Shown piece after piece: positions 34,532 through 46,430 of a stretch of 64,000 nt of DNA. The DNA is from Cylicocyclus nassatus. Taxonomy: Eukaryota > Nematoda > Chromadorea > Rhabditida > Strongylidae. Numbering within the stretch: position 1 is the stretch's first letter; every line of letters begins with the position of its first letter. The notes beneath the pieces were generated by a model. That model was not told where the DNA came from. It saw nothing but the letters and a program-made list of their open reading frames with translations, and did not search any database. The position numbers were made by a program, and so were the translations under genes. The DNA is taken from positions 30,602,228 through 30,666,227 of the forward strand of contig CATQJL010000001.1 of the NCBI GenBank assembly GCA_958299035.1. The letters are read 5' to 3'.

Positions 34532-37506
34532 ATGCCAAGGTTTAAAGAAAGGAGGACTTATGAAGTACTTCGAAACGTACCGCCAAGATTGTTCTCCTTA
34601 GTTCAAGAAGCTCTAGCGCTTCGACAGAAAGTGATAGCAACCAACCAATCGCTTACGTTCCTCAAACGATGCAGAATGGAAGGCGTGCTACCTCACTTCA
34701 TTACGAATAACAAACTTGGAGTCACCTGCAATCTCCCAGAAGAACATCAGATACGCGGACTGTACAAATCGATCTTGGGAGTTACGATAAGGCAGAAGCA
34801 GTACGTCTTATACTCCACTCGAATGAAGTGCAGATCGAAGGAGGAAGCCTGTCGTAGACTATTGAATGATGATACATGGCAGAGGATTGAAAGCGCGTCA
34901 AGGCGTATCTGCGACATTGTGCGATCTAATACTAAAACCACACTTGGAAGAAAATTTGACGTACTCTTGAGTGAGCGTAGGTAGTTTGTCTAAGCTTAAA
35001 CGAAGCAATCCGGAGATCCAACAACGGTCGATAATTTTAGATCAATCCCAAACTGATAACACGGCCAGGGTCACTGTTTTAGGCAACGTTAACATCTCTG
35101 CTCACGCTGTAGACCTACTAAGCTTGGGACCATCCTTTGCGCCAACGCAAAACGTTGATTGTAAGGTCTTCCGCAAAGTACTAGACTCTTTGCAAAGATT
35201 TAGAGATCAGCTACGGACCAAGGTCAGGCTTGATACCAACCCACAAGCTTCTGTTCTTTGTAGAAGACTGTTACCCTCAATACCTTTTCCGTCGTCGTTC
35301 TACAAAGAACCCGAACCCTGCCACGAAGCTGATGTTAAATTTCGTATACTGTCGGCTGGCATTCTAAACTGGATAAAAGTCGCAGCATCAAACAATCTAA
35401 CTTAACTCACGCACAAAGGCAGGGATTCAAGGAGCTACGTGAATTTACATCTAATGGGACCCTCCGACTTTCGATTAGCGGCAAAGGAGGCGAATTTGTT
35501 ATCATGCCCCAGACACTGGACCGTGACATTACCGAATATCACTTATCCAATGATTCAGTATATCGTCGCTCAACAGAGAAAGAATTTCTTTCTCAATGCA
35601 AACGACTGAACCATATGTGGGTGGTGATTGGCAAGCAGGCCGGTTTAGAAGAAAGGTTCCTCAGTCGGCTTAAGATTGAAAATCCGATCTGCCCTGTCTT
35701 CTACAGCCTCGTTAAAACGCATAAGCTCTCGACCGATCCACGAAATGTGTCAGCTGCAAATTGTAAAATTCGACCAATCATCAGTTGCGTTGGAGGGCCG
35801 ACAGACAGAATTGCATGGTTCCTGAACAAGATTGTCAGCCAACTTTTAAGTACGATCCCCGCTCATCTGCCGAATACCAATCGCTTCCTTGAACAATTAC
35901 GCAATACGAATTTCGATCAGCATTGTGTAATAGAGTCTTTTGATGTGGAGTCATTATACACAAATGTGTCTAACGATGACGCCTTACAGGCACTTTCTGA
36001 GCTCCTCGATTCACATATCACAAATATGGAAACCTACAGACTCAGTAAAGTACGCATCATTGCTCTTATCAAGGAATGCCTTGGATGTAATATCTTAAGA
36101 TGGGCGGGCAAGTATTACCACAGCTAAGAGGGCTGGCGATGGGGCAAAGACTAGCTCCGGTCCTTGCTATCTGCTTTATGAGCAAGATAGAAGAGCCGGT
36201 ACTGACGCGACGTCCCCTTTTGTACTGCCGCTAGATTGTTTCATTTTCACATCGACTCAGTCCGAAATGGATGAGTGCTTCAAGATCCTCAATTAACCGC
36301 AGTACATTTGCTTGACCAGAGAAGAACCACACGATGGCTGGCTACCCTTTCTCAACACACAGGTGAAGTTGGCTAAAGGCGCTGCACACTTTAAATGGTA
36401 TCGGAAAGAGAGCAGCAAGAACATCATTCTGCACGCGATCTCTGCTCATCCAGCTGCCGTGAAACGTGCGGTTATGCGCAACATATTCAGAACAGCAAGC
36501 AGCGTATGCAGCGGCGAAAGTGAAAGACTTGAGTCTCTCGAAATGGCACGCGTCATCGTTTCCAACAACGGATACCACTGCAGCCCAAAACCTTCAGGCG
36601 AACACGCATGAACGCGAGCAACCAAAGCCGAACACGCATTTCTTTGTGCTTGCCGTTCATATCCGACAAAGTGACCAATGCAGTTAGGCGATGTATAGCG
36701 CAAGCGCAGTTGGAAGATGATGTTGTCTTAGTGAATGTACCACAAGACAGCATCAGAAAACAACTGGTTCGAAATCGATTGTACGATATAGCTTGCAGAT
36801 CGCAAAACTGCGTTGTGTGCACAAATGGAAGGTCAGGGGATTGCTCACGAAGTGGTGTAGTTTATCAGTTGGAATGTCAAACATGCCGGGCCATTTACAT
36901 CGGTGAGACAGGTCGACCACTTTCAGTGCGTGTAAATGAACATCTGGCCAGTAAAGAAGACAAAGCCTCGTGAGCCCATTGGGGAAACATAGGAAGGAGG
37001 ACCATGACGGCAAAGATTTTGAAATAAGCTAACATACTGGCAGTCGAGGATAATATCTCAGCTCGGAAAGCGTTGGAAGCCGCATACATTCTTGCTCGGA
37101 ATCCGAAAATGAATAGCAAGAATGAACAGTTGTCGATCACAAATGATCTTAAGCCGTTCCTATCATTTTGCGGTTTCTAGATAACCTGCAGCTACATAAA
37201 CATGTCCAACTCAGCTGGACTGTTCATTGTCACCATATCCTGTAGGCGACCGAAAGAGCTTTTATCGGCTCTTCTGTGGAACTCTTGGTAAGTTGATTCG
37301 GCTGGATGCTAGACTCCGATCACTTTGGACGAATCAAACGTACGAGTTGGTTAAAGCATTTGATCGCATAAAGCGTTTGATGGAAGTGATTGAATCGCTT
37401 TCAGGCCTCTGAGGACGGTGTTTTTCCGCCGAAACGTAAGGCTCAATAGGGAGTTCCGATAAAAACCTGTTGTGACATAAAAAAAGTCAAACGATATACT
37501 ATCAAC
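34532..37506 (+). pseudogene. PLE array unit 8 (2975 bp)
   Basis: Shares CGGCTTAAG (35671) with unit 4, 11,901 bp away, but not unit 4's private AATTTTGATC. The endonuclease C is lost (36608-36973). Confidence 0.9.
37404..37443 (+). ncRNA. Hammerhead ribozyme motif (copy 9)
   Basis: Identical core; predicted cleavage after base 37438. Confidence 0.72.
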
Positions 37507-40480
37507 ATGCCAAGGTTTAAAGAAAGGAGGACTTATGAAGTACTTCGAAACGTACCGCCAAGATTGTTCTCCTTAGTTCAAGAAGCTCTAGCGCTTCGAC
37601 AGAAAGTGATAGCAACCAACCAATCGCTTACGTTCCTCAAACGATGCAGAATGGAAGGCGTGCTACCTCACTTCATTACGAATAACAAACTTGGAGTCAC
37701 CTGCAATCTCCCAGAAGAACATCAGATACGCGGACTGTACAAATCGATCTTGGGAGTTACGATAAGGCAGAAGCAGTACGTCTTATACTCCACTCGAATG
37801 AAGTGCAGATCGAAGGAGGAAGCCTGTCGTAGACTATTGAATGATGATACATGGCAGAGGATTGAAAGCGCGTCAAGGCGTATCTGCGACATTGTGCGGT
37901 CTAATACTAAAACCACACTTGGAAGAAAATTTGACGTACTCTTGAGTGAGCGTAGGTAGTTTGTCTAAGCTTAAACGAAGCAATCCGGAGATCCAACAAC
38001 GGTCGATAATTTTAGATCAATCCCAAACTGATAACACGGCCAGGGTCACTGTTTTAGGCAACGTTAACATCTCTGCTCACGCTGTAGACCTACTAAGCTT
38101 GGGACCATCCTTTGCGCCAACGCAAAACGTTGATTGTAAGGTCTTCCGCAAAGTACTAGACTCTTTGCAAAGATTTAGAGATCAGCTACGGACCAAGGTC
38201 AGGCTTGATACCAACCCACAAGCTTCTGTTCTTTGTAGAAGACTGTTACCCTCAATACCTTTTCCGTCGTCGTTCTACAAAGAACCCGAACCCTGCCACG
38301 AAGCTGATGTTAAATTTCGTATACTGTCGGCTGGCATTCTAAACTGGATAAAAGTCGCAGCATCAAACAATCTAACTTAACTCACGCACAAAGGCAGGGA
38401 TTCAAGGAGCTACGTGAATTTACATCTAATGGGACCCTCCGACTTTCGATTAGCGGCAAAGGAGGCGAATTTGTTATCGTGCCCCAGACACTGGACCGAC
38501 ATTACCGAATATCACTTATCCAATGATTCAGTATATCGTCGCTCAACAGAGAAAGAATTTCTTTCTCAATGCAAACGACTGAACCATATGTGGGTGGTGA
38601 TTGGCAAGCAGGCCGGTTTAGAAGAAAGGTTCCTCAGTCGGCTCAAGATTGAAAATCCGATCTGCCCTGTCTTCTACAGCCTCGTTAAAACGCATAAGCT
38701 CTCGACCGATCCACGAAATGTGTCAGCTGCAAATTGTAAAATTCGACCAATCATCAGTTGCGTTGGAGGGCCGACAGACAGAATTGCATGGTTCCTGAAC
38801 AAGATTGTCAGCCAACTTTTAAGTACGATCCCCGCTCATCTGCCGAATACCAATCGCTTCCTTGAACAATTACGCAATACGAATTTCGATCAGCATTGTG
38901 TAATAGAGTCTTTTGATGTGGAGTCATTATACACAAATGTGTCTAACGATGACGCCTTACAGGCACTTTCTGAGCTCCTCGATTCACATATCACAAATAT
39001 GGAAACCTACAGACTCAGTAAAGTACGCATCATTGCTCTTATCAAGGAATGCCTTGGATGTAATATCTTAAGATGGGCGGGCAAGTATTACCACAGCTAA
39101 GAGGGCTGGCGATGGGGCAAAGACTAGCTCCGGTCCTTGCTATCTGCTTTATGAGCAAGATAGAAGAGCCGGTACTGACGCGACGTCCCCTTTTGTACTG
39201 CCGCTAGATTGTTTCATTTTCACATCGACTCAGTCCGAAATGGATGAGTGCTTCAAGATCCTCAATTAACCGCAGTACATTTGCTTGACCAGAGAAGAAC
39301 CACACGATGGCTGGCTACCCTTTCTCAACACACAGGTGAAGTTGGCTAAAGGCGCTGCACACTTTAAATGGTATCGGAAAGAGAGCAGCAAGAACATCAT
39401 TCTGCACGCGATCTCTGCTCATCCAGCTGCCGTGAAACGTGCGGTTATGCGCAACATATTCAGAACAGCAAGCAGCGTATGCAGCGGCGAAAGTGAAAGA
39501 CTTGAGTCTCTCGAAATGGCACGCGTCATCGTTTCCAACAACGGATACCACTGCAGCCCAAAACCTTCAGGCGAACACGCATGAACGCGAGCAACCAAAG
39601 CCGAACACGCATTTCTTTGTGCTTGCCGTTCATATCCGACAAAGTGACCAATGCAGTTAGGCGATGTATAGCGCAAGCGCAGTTGGAAGATGATGTTGTC
39701 TTAGTGAATGTACCACAAGACAGCATCAGAAAACAACTGGTTCGAAATCGATTGTACGATATAGCTTGCAGATCGCAAAACTGCGTTGTGTGCACAAATG
39801 GAAGGTCAGGGGATTGCTCACGAAGTGGTGTAGTTTATCAGTTGGAATGTCAAACATGCCGGGCCATTTACATCGGTGAGACAGGTCGACCACTTTCAGT
39901 GCGTGTAAATGAACATCTGGCCAGTAAACGAAGACAAAGCCTCGTGAGCCCATTGGGGAAACATAGGAAGGAGGACCATGACGGCAAAGATTTTGAAATA
40001 AGCTAACATACTGGCAGTCGAGGATAATATCTCAGCTCGGAAAGCGTTGGAAGCCGCATACATTCTTGCTCGGAATCCGAAAATGAATAGCAAGAATGAA
40101 CAGTTGTCGATCACAAATGATCTTAAGCCGTTCCTATCATTTTGCGGTTTCTAGATAACCTGCAGCTACATAAACATGTCCAACTCAGCTGGACTGTTCA
40201 TTGTCACCATATCCTGTAGGCGACCGAAAGAGCTTTTATCGGCTCTTCTGTGGAACTCTTGGTAAGTTGATTCGGCTGGATGCTAGACTCCGATCACTTT
40301 GGACGAATCAAACGTACGAGTTGGTTAAAGCATTTGATCGCATAAAGCGTTTGATGGAAGTGATTGAATCGCTTTCAGGCCTCTGAGGACGGTGTTTTTC
40401 CGCCGAAACGTAAGGCTCAATAGGGAGTTCCGATAAAAACCTGTTGTGACATAAAAAAAGTCAAACGATATACTATCAAC
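37507..40480 (+). pseudogene. PLE array unit 9 (2974 bp), first of the right subfamily
   Basis: Introduces GCGGTCTAAT (about 37898) and a two-base GT loss (GGACCGACATT) near 38497. The GT loss makes a longer, differently framed RT frame at 38414-39100. A private G replaces A in ATCGTGCCCC (about 38479). Endonuclease of 141 codons at 39581-40006. Confidence 0.9.
40378..40417 (+). ncRNA. Hammerhead ribozyme motif (copy 10)
   Basis: Identical core; predicted cleavage after base 40412. Confidence 0.72.
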
Positions 40481-43456
40481 ATGCCAAGGTTTAAAGAAAG
40501 GAGGACTTATGAAGTACTTCGAAACGTACCGCCAAGATTGTTCTCCTTAGTTCAAGAAGCTCTAGCGCTTCGACAGAAAGTGATAGCAACCAACCAATCG
40601 CTTACGTTCCTCAAACGATGCAGAATGGAAGGCGTGCTACCTCACTTCATTACGAATAACAAACTTGGAGTCACCTGCAATCTCCCAGAAGAACATCAGA
40701 TACGCGGACTGTACAAATCGATCTTGGGAGTTACGATAAGGCAGAAGCAGTACGTCTTATACTCCACTCGAATGAAGTGCAGATCGAAGGAGGAAGCCTG
40801 TCGTAGACTATTGAATGATGATACATGGCAGAGGATTGAAAGCGCGTCAAGGCGTATCTGCGACATTGTGCGGTCTAATACTAAAACCACACTTGGAAGA
40901 AAATTTGACGTACTCTTGAGTGAGCGTAGGTAGTTTGTCTAAGCTTAAACGAAGCAATCCGGAGATCCAACAACGGTCGATAATTTTAGATCAATCCCAA
41001 ACTGATAACACGGCCAGGGTCACTGTTTTAGGCAACGTTAACATCTCTGCTCACGCTGTAGACCTACTAAGCTTGGGACCATCCTTTGCGCCAACGCAAA
41101 ACGTTGATTGTAAGGTCTTCCGCAAAGTACTAGACTCTTTGCAAAGATTTAGAGATCAGCTACGGACCAAGGTCAGGCTTGATACCAACCCACAAGCTTC
41201 TGTTCTTTGTAGAAGACTGTTACCCTCAATACCTTTTCCGTCGTCGTTCTACAAAGAACCCGAACCCTGCCACGAAGCTGATGTTAAATTTCGTATACTG
41301 TCGGCTGGCATTCTAAACTGGATAAAAGTCGCAGCATCAAACAATCTAACTTAACTCACGCACAAAGGCAGGGATTCAAGGAGCTACGTGAATTTACATC
41401 TAATGGGACCCTCCGACTTTCGATTAGCGGCAAAGGAGGCGAATTTGTTATCATGCCCCAGACACTGGACCGTGACATTACCGAATATCACTTATCCAAT
41501 GATTCAGTATATCGTCGCTCAACAGAGAAAGAATTTCTTTCTCAATGCAAACGACTGAACCATATGTGGGTGGTGATTGGCAAGCAGGCCGGTTTAGAAG
41601 AAAGGTTCCTCAGTCGGCTCAAGATTGAAAATCCGATCTGCCCTGTCTTCTACAGCCTCGTTAAAACGCATAAGCTCTCGACCGATCCACGAAATGTGTC
41701 AGCTGCAAATTGTAAAATTCGACCAATCATCAGTTGCGTTGGAGGGCCGACAGACAGAATTGCATGGTTCCTGAACAAGATTGTCAGCCAACTTTTAAGT
41801 ACGATCCCCGCTCATCTGCCGAATACCAATCGCTTCCTTGAACAATTACGCAATACGAATTTCGATCAGCATTGTGTAATAGAGTCTTTTGATGTGGAGT
41901 CATTATACACAAATGTGTCTAACGATGACGCCTTACAGGCACTTTCTGAGCTCCTCGATTCACATATCACAAATATGGAAACCTACAGACTCAGTAAAGT
42001 ACGCATCATTGCTCTTATCAAGGAATGCCTTGGATGTAATATCTTAAGATGGGCGGGCAAGTATTACCACAGCTAAGAGGGCTGGCGATGGGGCAAAGAC
42101 TAGCTCCGGTCCTTGCTATCTGCTTTATGAGCAAGATAGAAGAGCCGGTACCGACGCGACGTCCCCTTTTGTACTGCCGCTAGATTGTTTCATTTTCACA
42201 TCGACTCAGTCCGAAATGGATGAGTGCTTCAAGATCCTCAATTAACCGCAGTACATTTGCTTGACCAGAGAAGAACCACACGATGGCTGGCTACCCTTTC
42301 TCAACACACAGGTGAAGTTGGCTAAAGGCGCTGCACACTTTAAATGGTATCGGAAAGAGAGCAGCAAGAACATCATTCTGCACGCGATCTCTGCTCATCC
42401 AGCTGCCGTGAAACGTGCGGTTATGCGCAACATATTCAGAACAGCAAGCAGCGTATGCAGCGGCGAAAGTGAAAGACTTGAGTCTCTCGAAATGGCACGC
42501 GTCATCGTTTCCAACAACGGATACCACTGCAGCCCAAAACCTTCAGGCGAACACGCATGAACGCGAGCAACCAAAGCCGAACACGCATTTCTTTGTGCTT
42601 GCCGTTCATATCCGACAAAGTGACCAATGCAGTTAGGCGATGTATAGCGCAAGCGCAGTTGGAAGATGATGTTGTCTTAGTGAATGTACCACAAGACAGC
42701 ATCAGAAAACAACTGGTTCGAAATCGATTGTACGATATAGCTTGCAGATCGCAAAACTGCGTTGTGTGCACAAATGGAAGGTCAGGGGATTGCTCACGAA
42801 GTGGTGTAGTTTATCAGTTGGAATGTCAAACATGCCGGGCCATTTACATCGGTGAGACAGGTCGACCACTTTCAGTGCGTGTAAATGAACATCTGGCCAG
42901 TAAACGAAGACAAAGCCTCGTGAGCCCATTGGGGAAACATAGGAAGGAGGACCATGACGGCAAAGATTTTGAAATAAGCTAACATACTGGCAGTCGAGGA
43001 TAATATCTCAGCTCGGAAAGCGTTGGAAGCCGCATACATTCTTGCTCGGAATCCGAAAATGAATAGCAAGAATGAACAGTTGTCGATCACAAATGATCTT
43101 AAGCCGTTCCTATCATTTTGCGGTTTCTAGATAACCTGCAGCTACATAAACATGTCCAACTCAGCTGGACTGTTCATTGTCACCATATCCTGTAGGCGAC
43201 CGAAAGAGCTTTTATCGGCTCTTCTGTGGAACTCTTGGTAAGTTGATTCGGCTGGATGCTAGACTCCGATCACTTTGGACGAATCAAACGTACGAGTTGG
43301 TTAAAGCATTTGATCGCATAAAGCGTTTGATGGAAGTGATTGAATCGCTTTCAGGCCTCTGAGGACGGTGTTTTTCCGCCGAAACGTAAGGCTCAATAGG
43401 GAGTTCCGATAAAAACCTGTTGTGACATAAAAAAAGTCAAACGATATACTATCAAC
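40481..43456 (+). pseudogene. PLE array unit 10 (2976 bp), mosaic
   Basis: Combines right-subfamily GCGGTCTAAT (about 40872) with left-subfamily features: GT present before the RT and GGTACCGACG (about 42152). It looks recombinant between the two subfamilies. Endonuclease of 141 codons at 42557-42982. Confidence 0.9.
43354..43393 (+). ncRNA. Hammerhead ribozyme motif (copy 11)
   Basis: Identical core; predicted cleavage after base 43388. Confidence 0.72.
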
Positions 43457-46430
43457 ATGCCAAGGTTTAAAGAAAGGAGGACTTATGAAGTACTTCGAAA
43501 CGTACCGCCAAGATTGTTCTCCTTAGTTCAAGAAGCTCTAGCGCTTCGACAGAAAGTGATAGCAACCAACCAATCGCTTACGTTCCTCAAACGATGCAGA
43601 ATGGAAGGCGTGCTACCTCACTTCATTACGAATAACAAACTTGGAGTCACCTGCAATCTCCCAGAAGAACATCAGATACGCGGACTGTACAAATCGATCT
43701 TGGGAGTTACGATAAGGCAGAAGCAGTACGTCTTATACTCCACTCGAATGAAGTGCAGATCGAAGGAGGAAGCCTGTCGTAGACTATTGAATGATGATAC
43801 ATGGCAGAGGATTGAAAGCGCGTCAAGGCGTATCTGCGACATTGTGCGATCTAATACTAAAACCACACTTGGAAGAAAATTTGACGTACTCTTGAGTGAG
43901 CGTAGGTAGTTTGTCTAAGCTTAAACGAAGCAATCCGGAGATCCAACAACGGTCGATAATTTTAGATCAATCCCAAACTGATAACACGGCCAGGGTCACT
44001 GTTTTAGGCAACGTTAACATCTCTGCTCACGCTGTAGACCTACTAAGCTTGGGACCATCCTTTGCGCCAACGCAAAACGTTGATTGTAAGGTCTTCCGCA
44101 AAGTACTAGACTCTTTGCAAAGATTTAGAGATCAGCTACGGACCAAGGTCAGGCTTGATACCAACCCACAAGCTTCTGTTCTTTGTAGAAGACTGTTACC
44201 CTCAATACCTTTTCCGTCGTCGTTCTACAAAGAACCCGAACCCTGCCACGAAGCTGATGTTAAATTTCGTATACTGTCGGCTGGCATTCTAAACTGGATA
44301 AAAGTCGCAGCATCAAACAATCTAACTTAACTCACGCACAAAGGCAGGGATTCAAGGAGCTACGTGAATTTACATCTAATGGGACCCTCCGACTTTCGAT
44401 TAGCGGCAAAGGAGGCGAATTTGTTATCATGCCCCAGACACTGGACCGACATTACCGAATATCACTTATCCAATGATTCAGTATATCGTCGCTCAACAGA
44501 GAAAGAATTTCTTTCTCAATGCAAACGACTGAACCATATGTGGGTGGTGATTGGCAAGCAGGCCGGTTTAGAAGAAAGGTTCCTCAGTCGGCTCAAGATT
44601 GAAAATCCGATCTGCCCTGTCTTCTACAGCCTCGTTAAAACGCATAAGCTCTCGACCGATCCACGAAATGTGTCAGCTGCAAATTGTAAAATTCGACCAA
44701 TCATCAGTTGCGTTGGAGGGCCGACAGACAGAATTGCATGGTTCCTGAACAAGATTGTCAGCCAACTTTTAAGTACGATCCCCGCTCATCTGCCGAATAC
44801 CAATCGCTTCCTTGAACAATTACGCAATACGAATTTCGATCAGCATTGTGTAATAGAGTCTTTTGATGTGGAGTCATTATACACAAATGTGTCTAACGAT
44901 GACGCCTTACAGGCACTTTCTGAGCTCCTCGATTCACATATCACAAATATGGAAACCTACAGACTCAGTAAAGTACGCATCATTGCTCTTATCAAGGAAT
45001 GCCTTGGATGTAATATCTTAAGATGGGCGGGCAAGTATTACCACAGCTAAGAGGGCTGGCGATGGGGCAAAGACTAGCTCCGGTCCTTGCTATCTGCTTT
45101 ATGAGCAAGATAGAAGAGCCGGTACTGACGCGACGTCCCCTTTTGTACTGCCGCTAGATTGTTTCATTTTCACATCGACTCAGTCCGAAATGGATGAGTG
45201 CTTCAAGATCTTCAATTAACCGCAGTACATTTGCTTGACCAGAGAAGAACCACACGATGGCTGGCTACCCTTTCTCAACACACAGGTGAAGTTGGCTAAA
45301 GGCGCTGCACACTTTAAATGGTATCGGAAAGAGAGCAGCAAGAACATCATTCTGCACGCGATCTCTGCTCATCCAGCTGCCGTGAAACGTGCGGTTATGC
45401 GCAACATATTCAGAACAGCAAGCAGCGTATGCAGCGGCGAAAGTGAAAGACTTGAGTCTCTCGAAATGGCACGCGTCATCGTTTCCAACAACGGATACCA
45501 CTGCAGCCCAAAACCTTCAGGCGAACACGCATGAACGCGAGCAACCAAAGCCGAACACGCATTTCTTTGTGCTTGCCGTTCATATCCGACAAAGTGACCA
45601 ATGCAGTTAGGCGATGTATAGCGCAAGCGCAGTTGGAAGATGATGTTGTCTTAGTGAATGTACCACAAGACAGCATCAGAAAACAACTGGTTCGAAATCG
45701 ATTGTACGATATAGCTTGCAGATCGCAAAACTGCGTTGTGTGCACAAATGGAAGGTCAGGGGATTGCTCACGAAGTGGTGTAGTTTATCAGTTGGAATGT
45801 CAAACATGCCGGGCCATTTACATCGGTGAGACAGGTCGACCACTTTCAGTGCGTGTAAATGAACATCTGGCCAGTAAACGAAGACAAAGCCTCGTGAGCC
45901 CATTGGGGAAACATAGGAAGGAGGACCATGACGGCAAAGATTTTGAAATAAGCTAACATACTGGCAGTCGAGGATAATATCTCAGCTCGGAAAGCGTTGG
46001 AAGCCGCATACATTCTTGCTCGGAATCCGAAAATGAATAGCAAGAATGAACAGTTGTCGATCACAAATGATCTTAAGCCGTTCCTATCATTTTGCGGTTT
46101 CTAGATAACCTGCAGCTACATAAACATGTCCAACTCAGCTGGACTGTTCATTGTCACCATATCCTGTAGGCGACCGAAAGAGCTTTTATCGGCTCTTCTG
46201 TGGAACTCTTGGTAAGTTGATTCGGCTGGATGCTAGACTCCGATCACTTTGGACGAATCAAACGTACGAGTTGGTTAAAGCATTTGATCGCATAAAGCGT
46301 TTGATGGAAGTGATTGAATCGCTTTCAGGCCTCTGAGGACGGTGTTTTTCCGCCGAAACGTAAGGCTCAATAGGGAGTTCCGATAAAAACCTGTTGTGAC
46401 ATAAAAAAAGTCAAACGATATACTATCAAC
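43457..46430 (+). pseudogene. PLE array unit 11 (2974 bp), mosaic
   Basis: Has GCGATCTAAT as in units 1-8 but the GT loss of the right subfamily, plus GATCTTCAAT (about 45210) shared with units 12 and 14. Endonuclease of 141 codons at 45531-45956. Confidence 0.9.
46328..46367 (+). ncRNA. Hammerhead ribozyme motif (copy 12)
   Basis: Identical core; predicted cleavage after base 46362. Confidence 0.72.
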
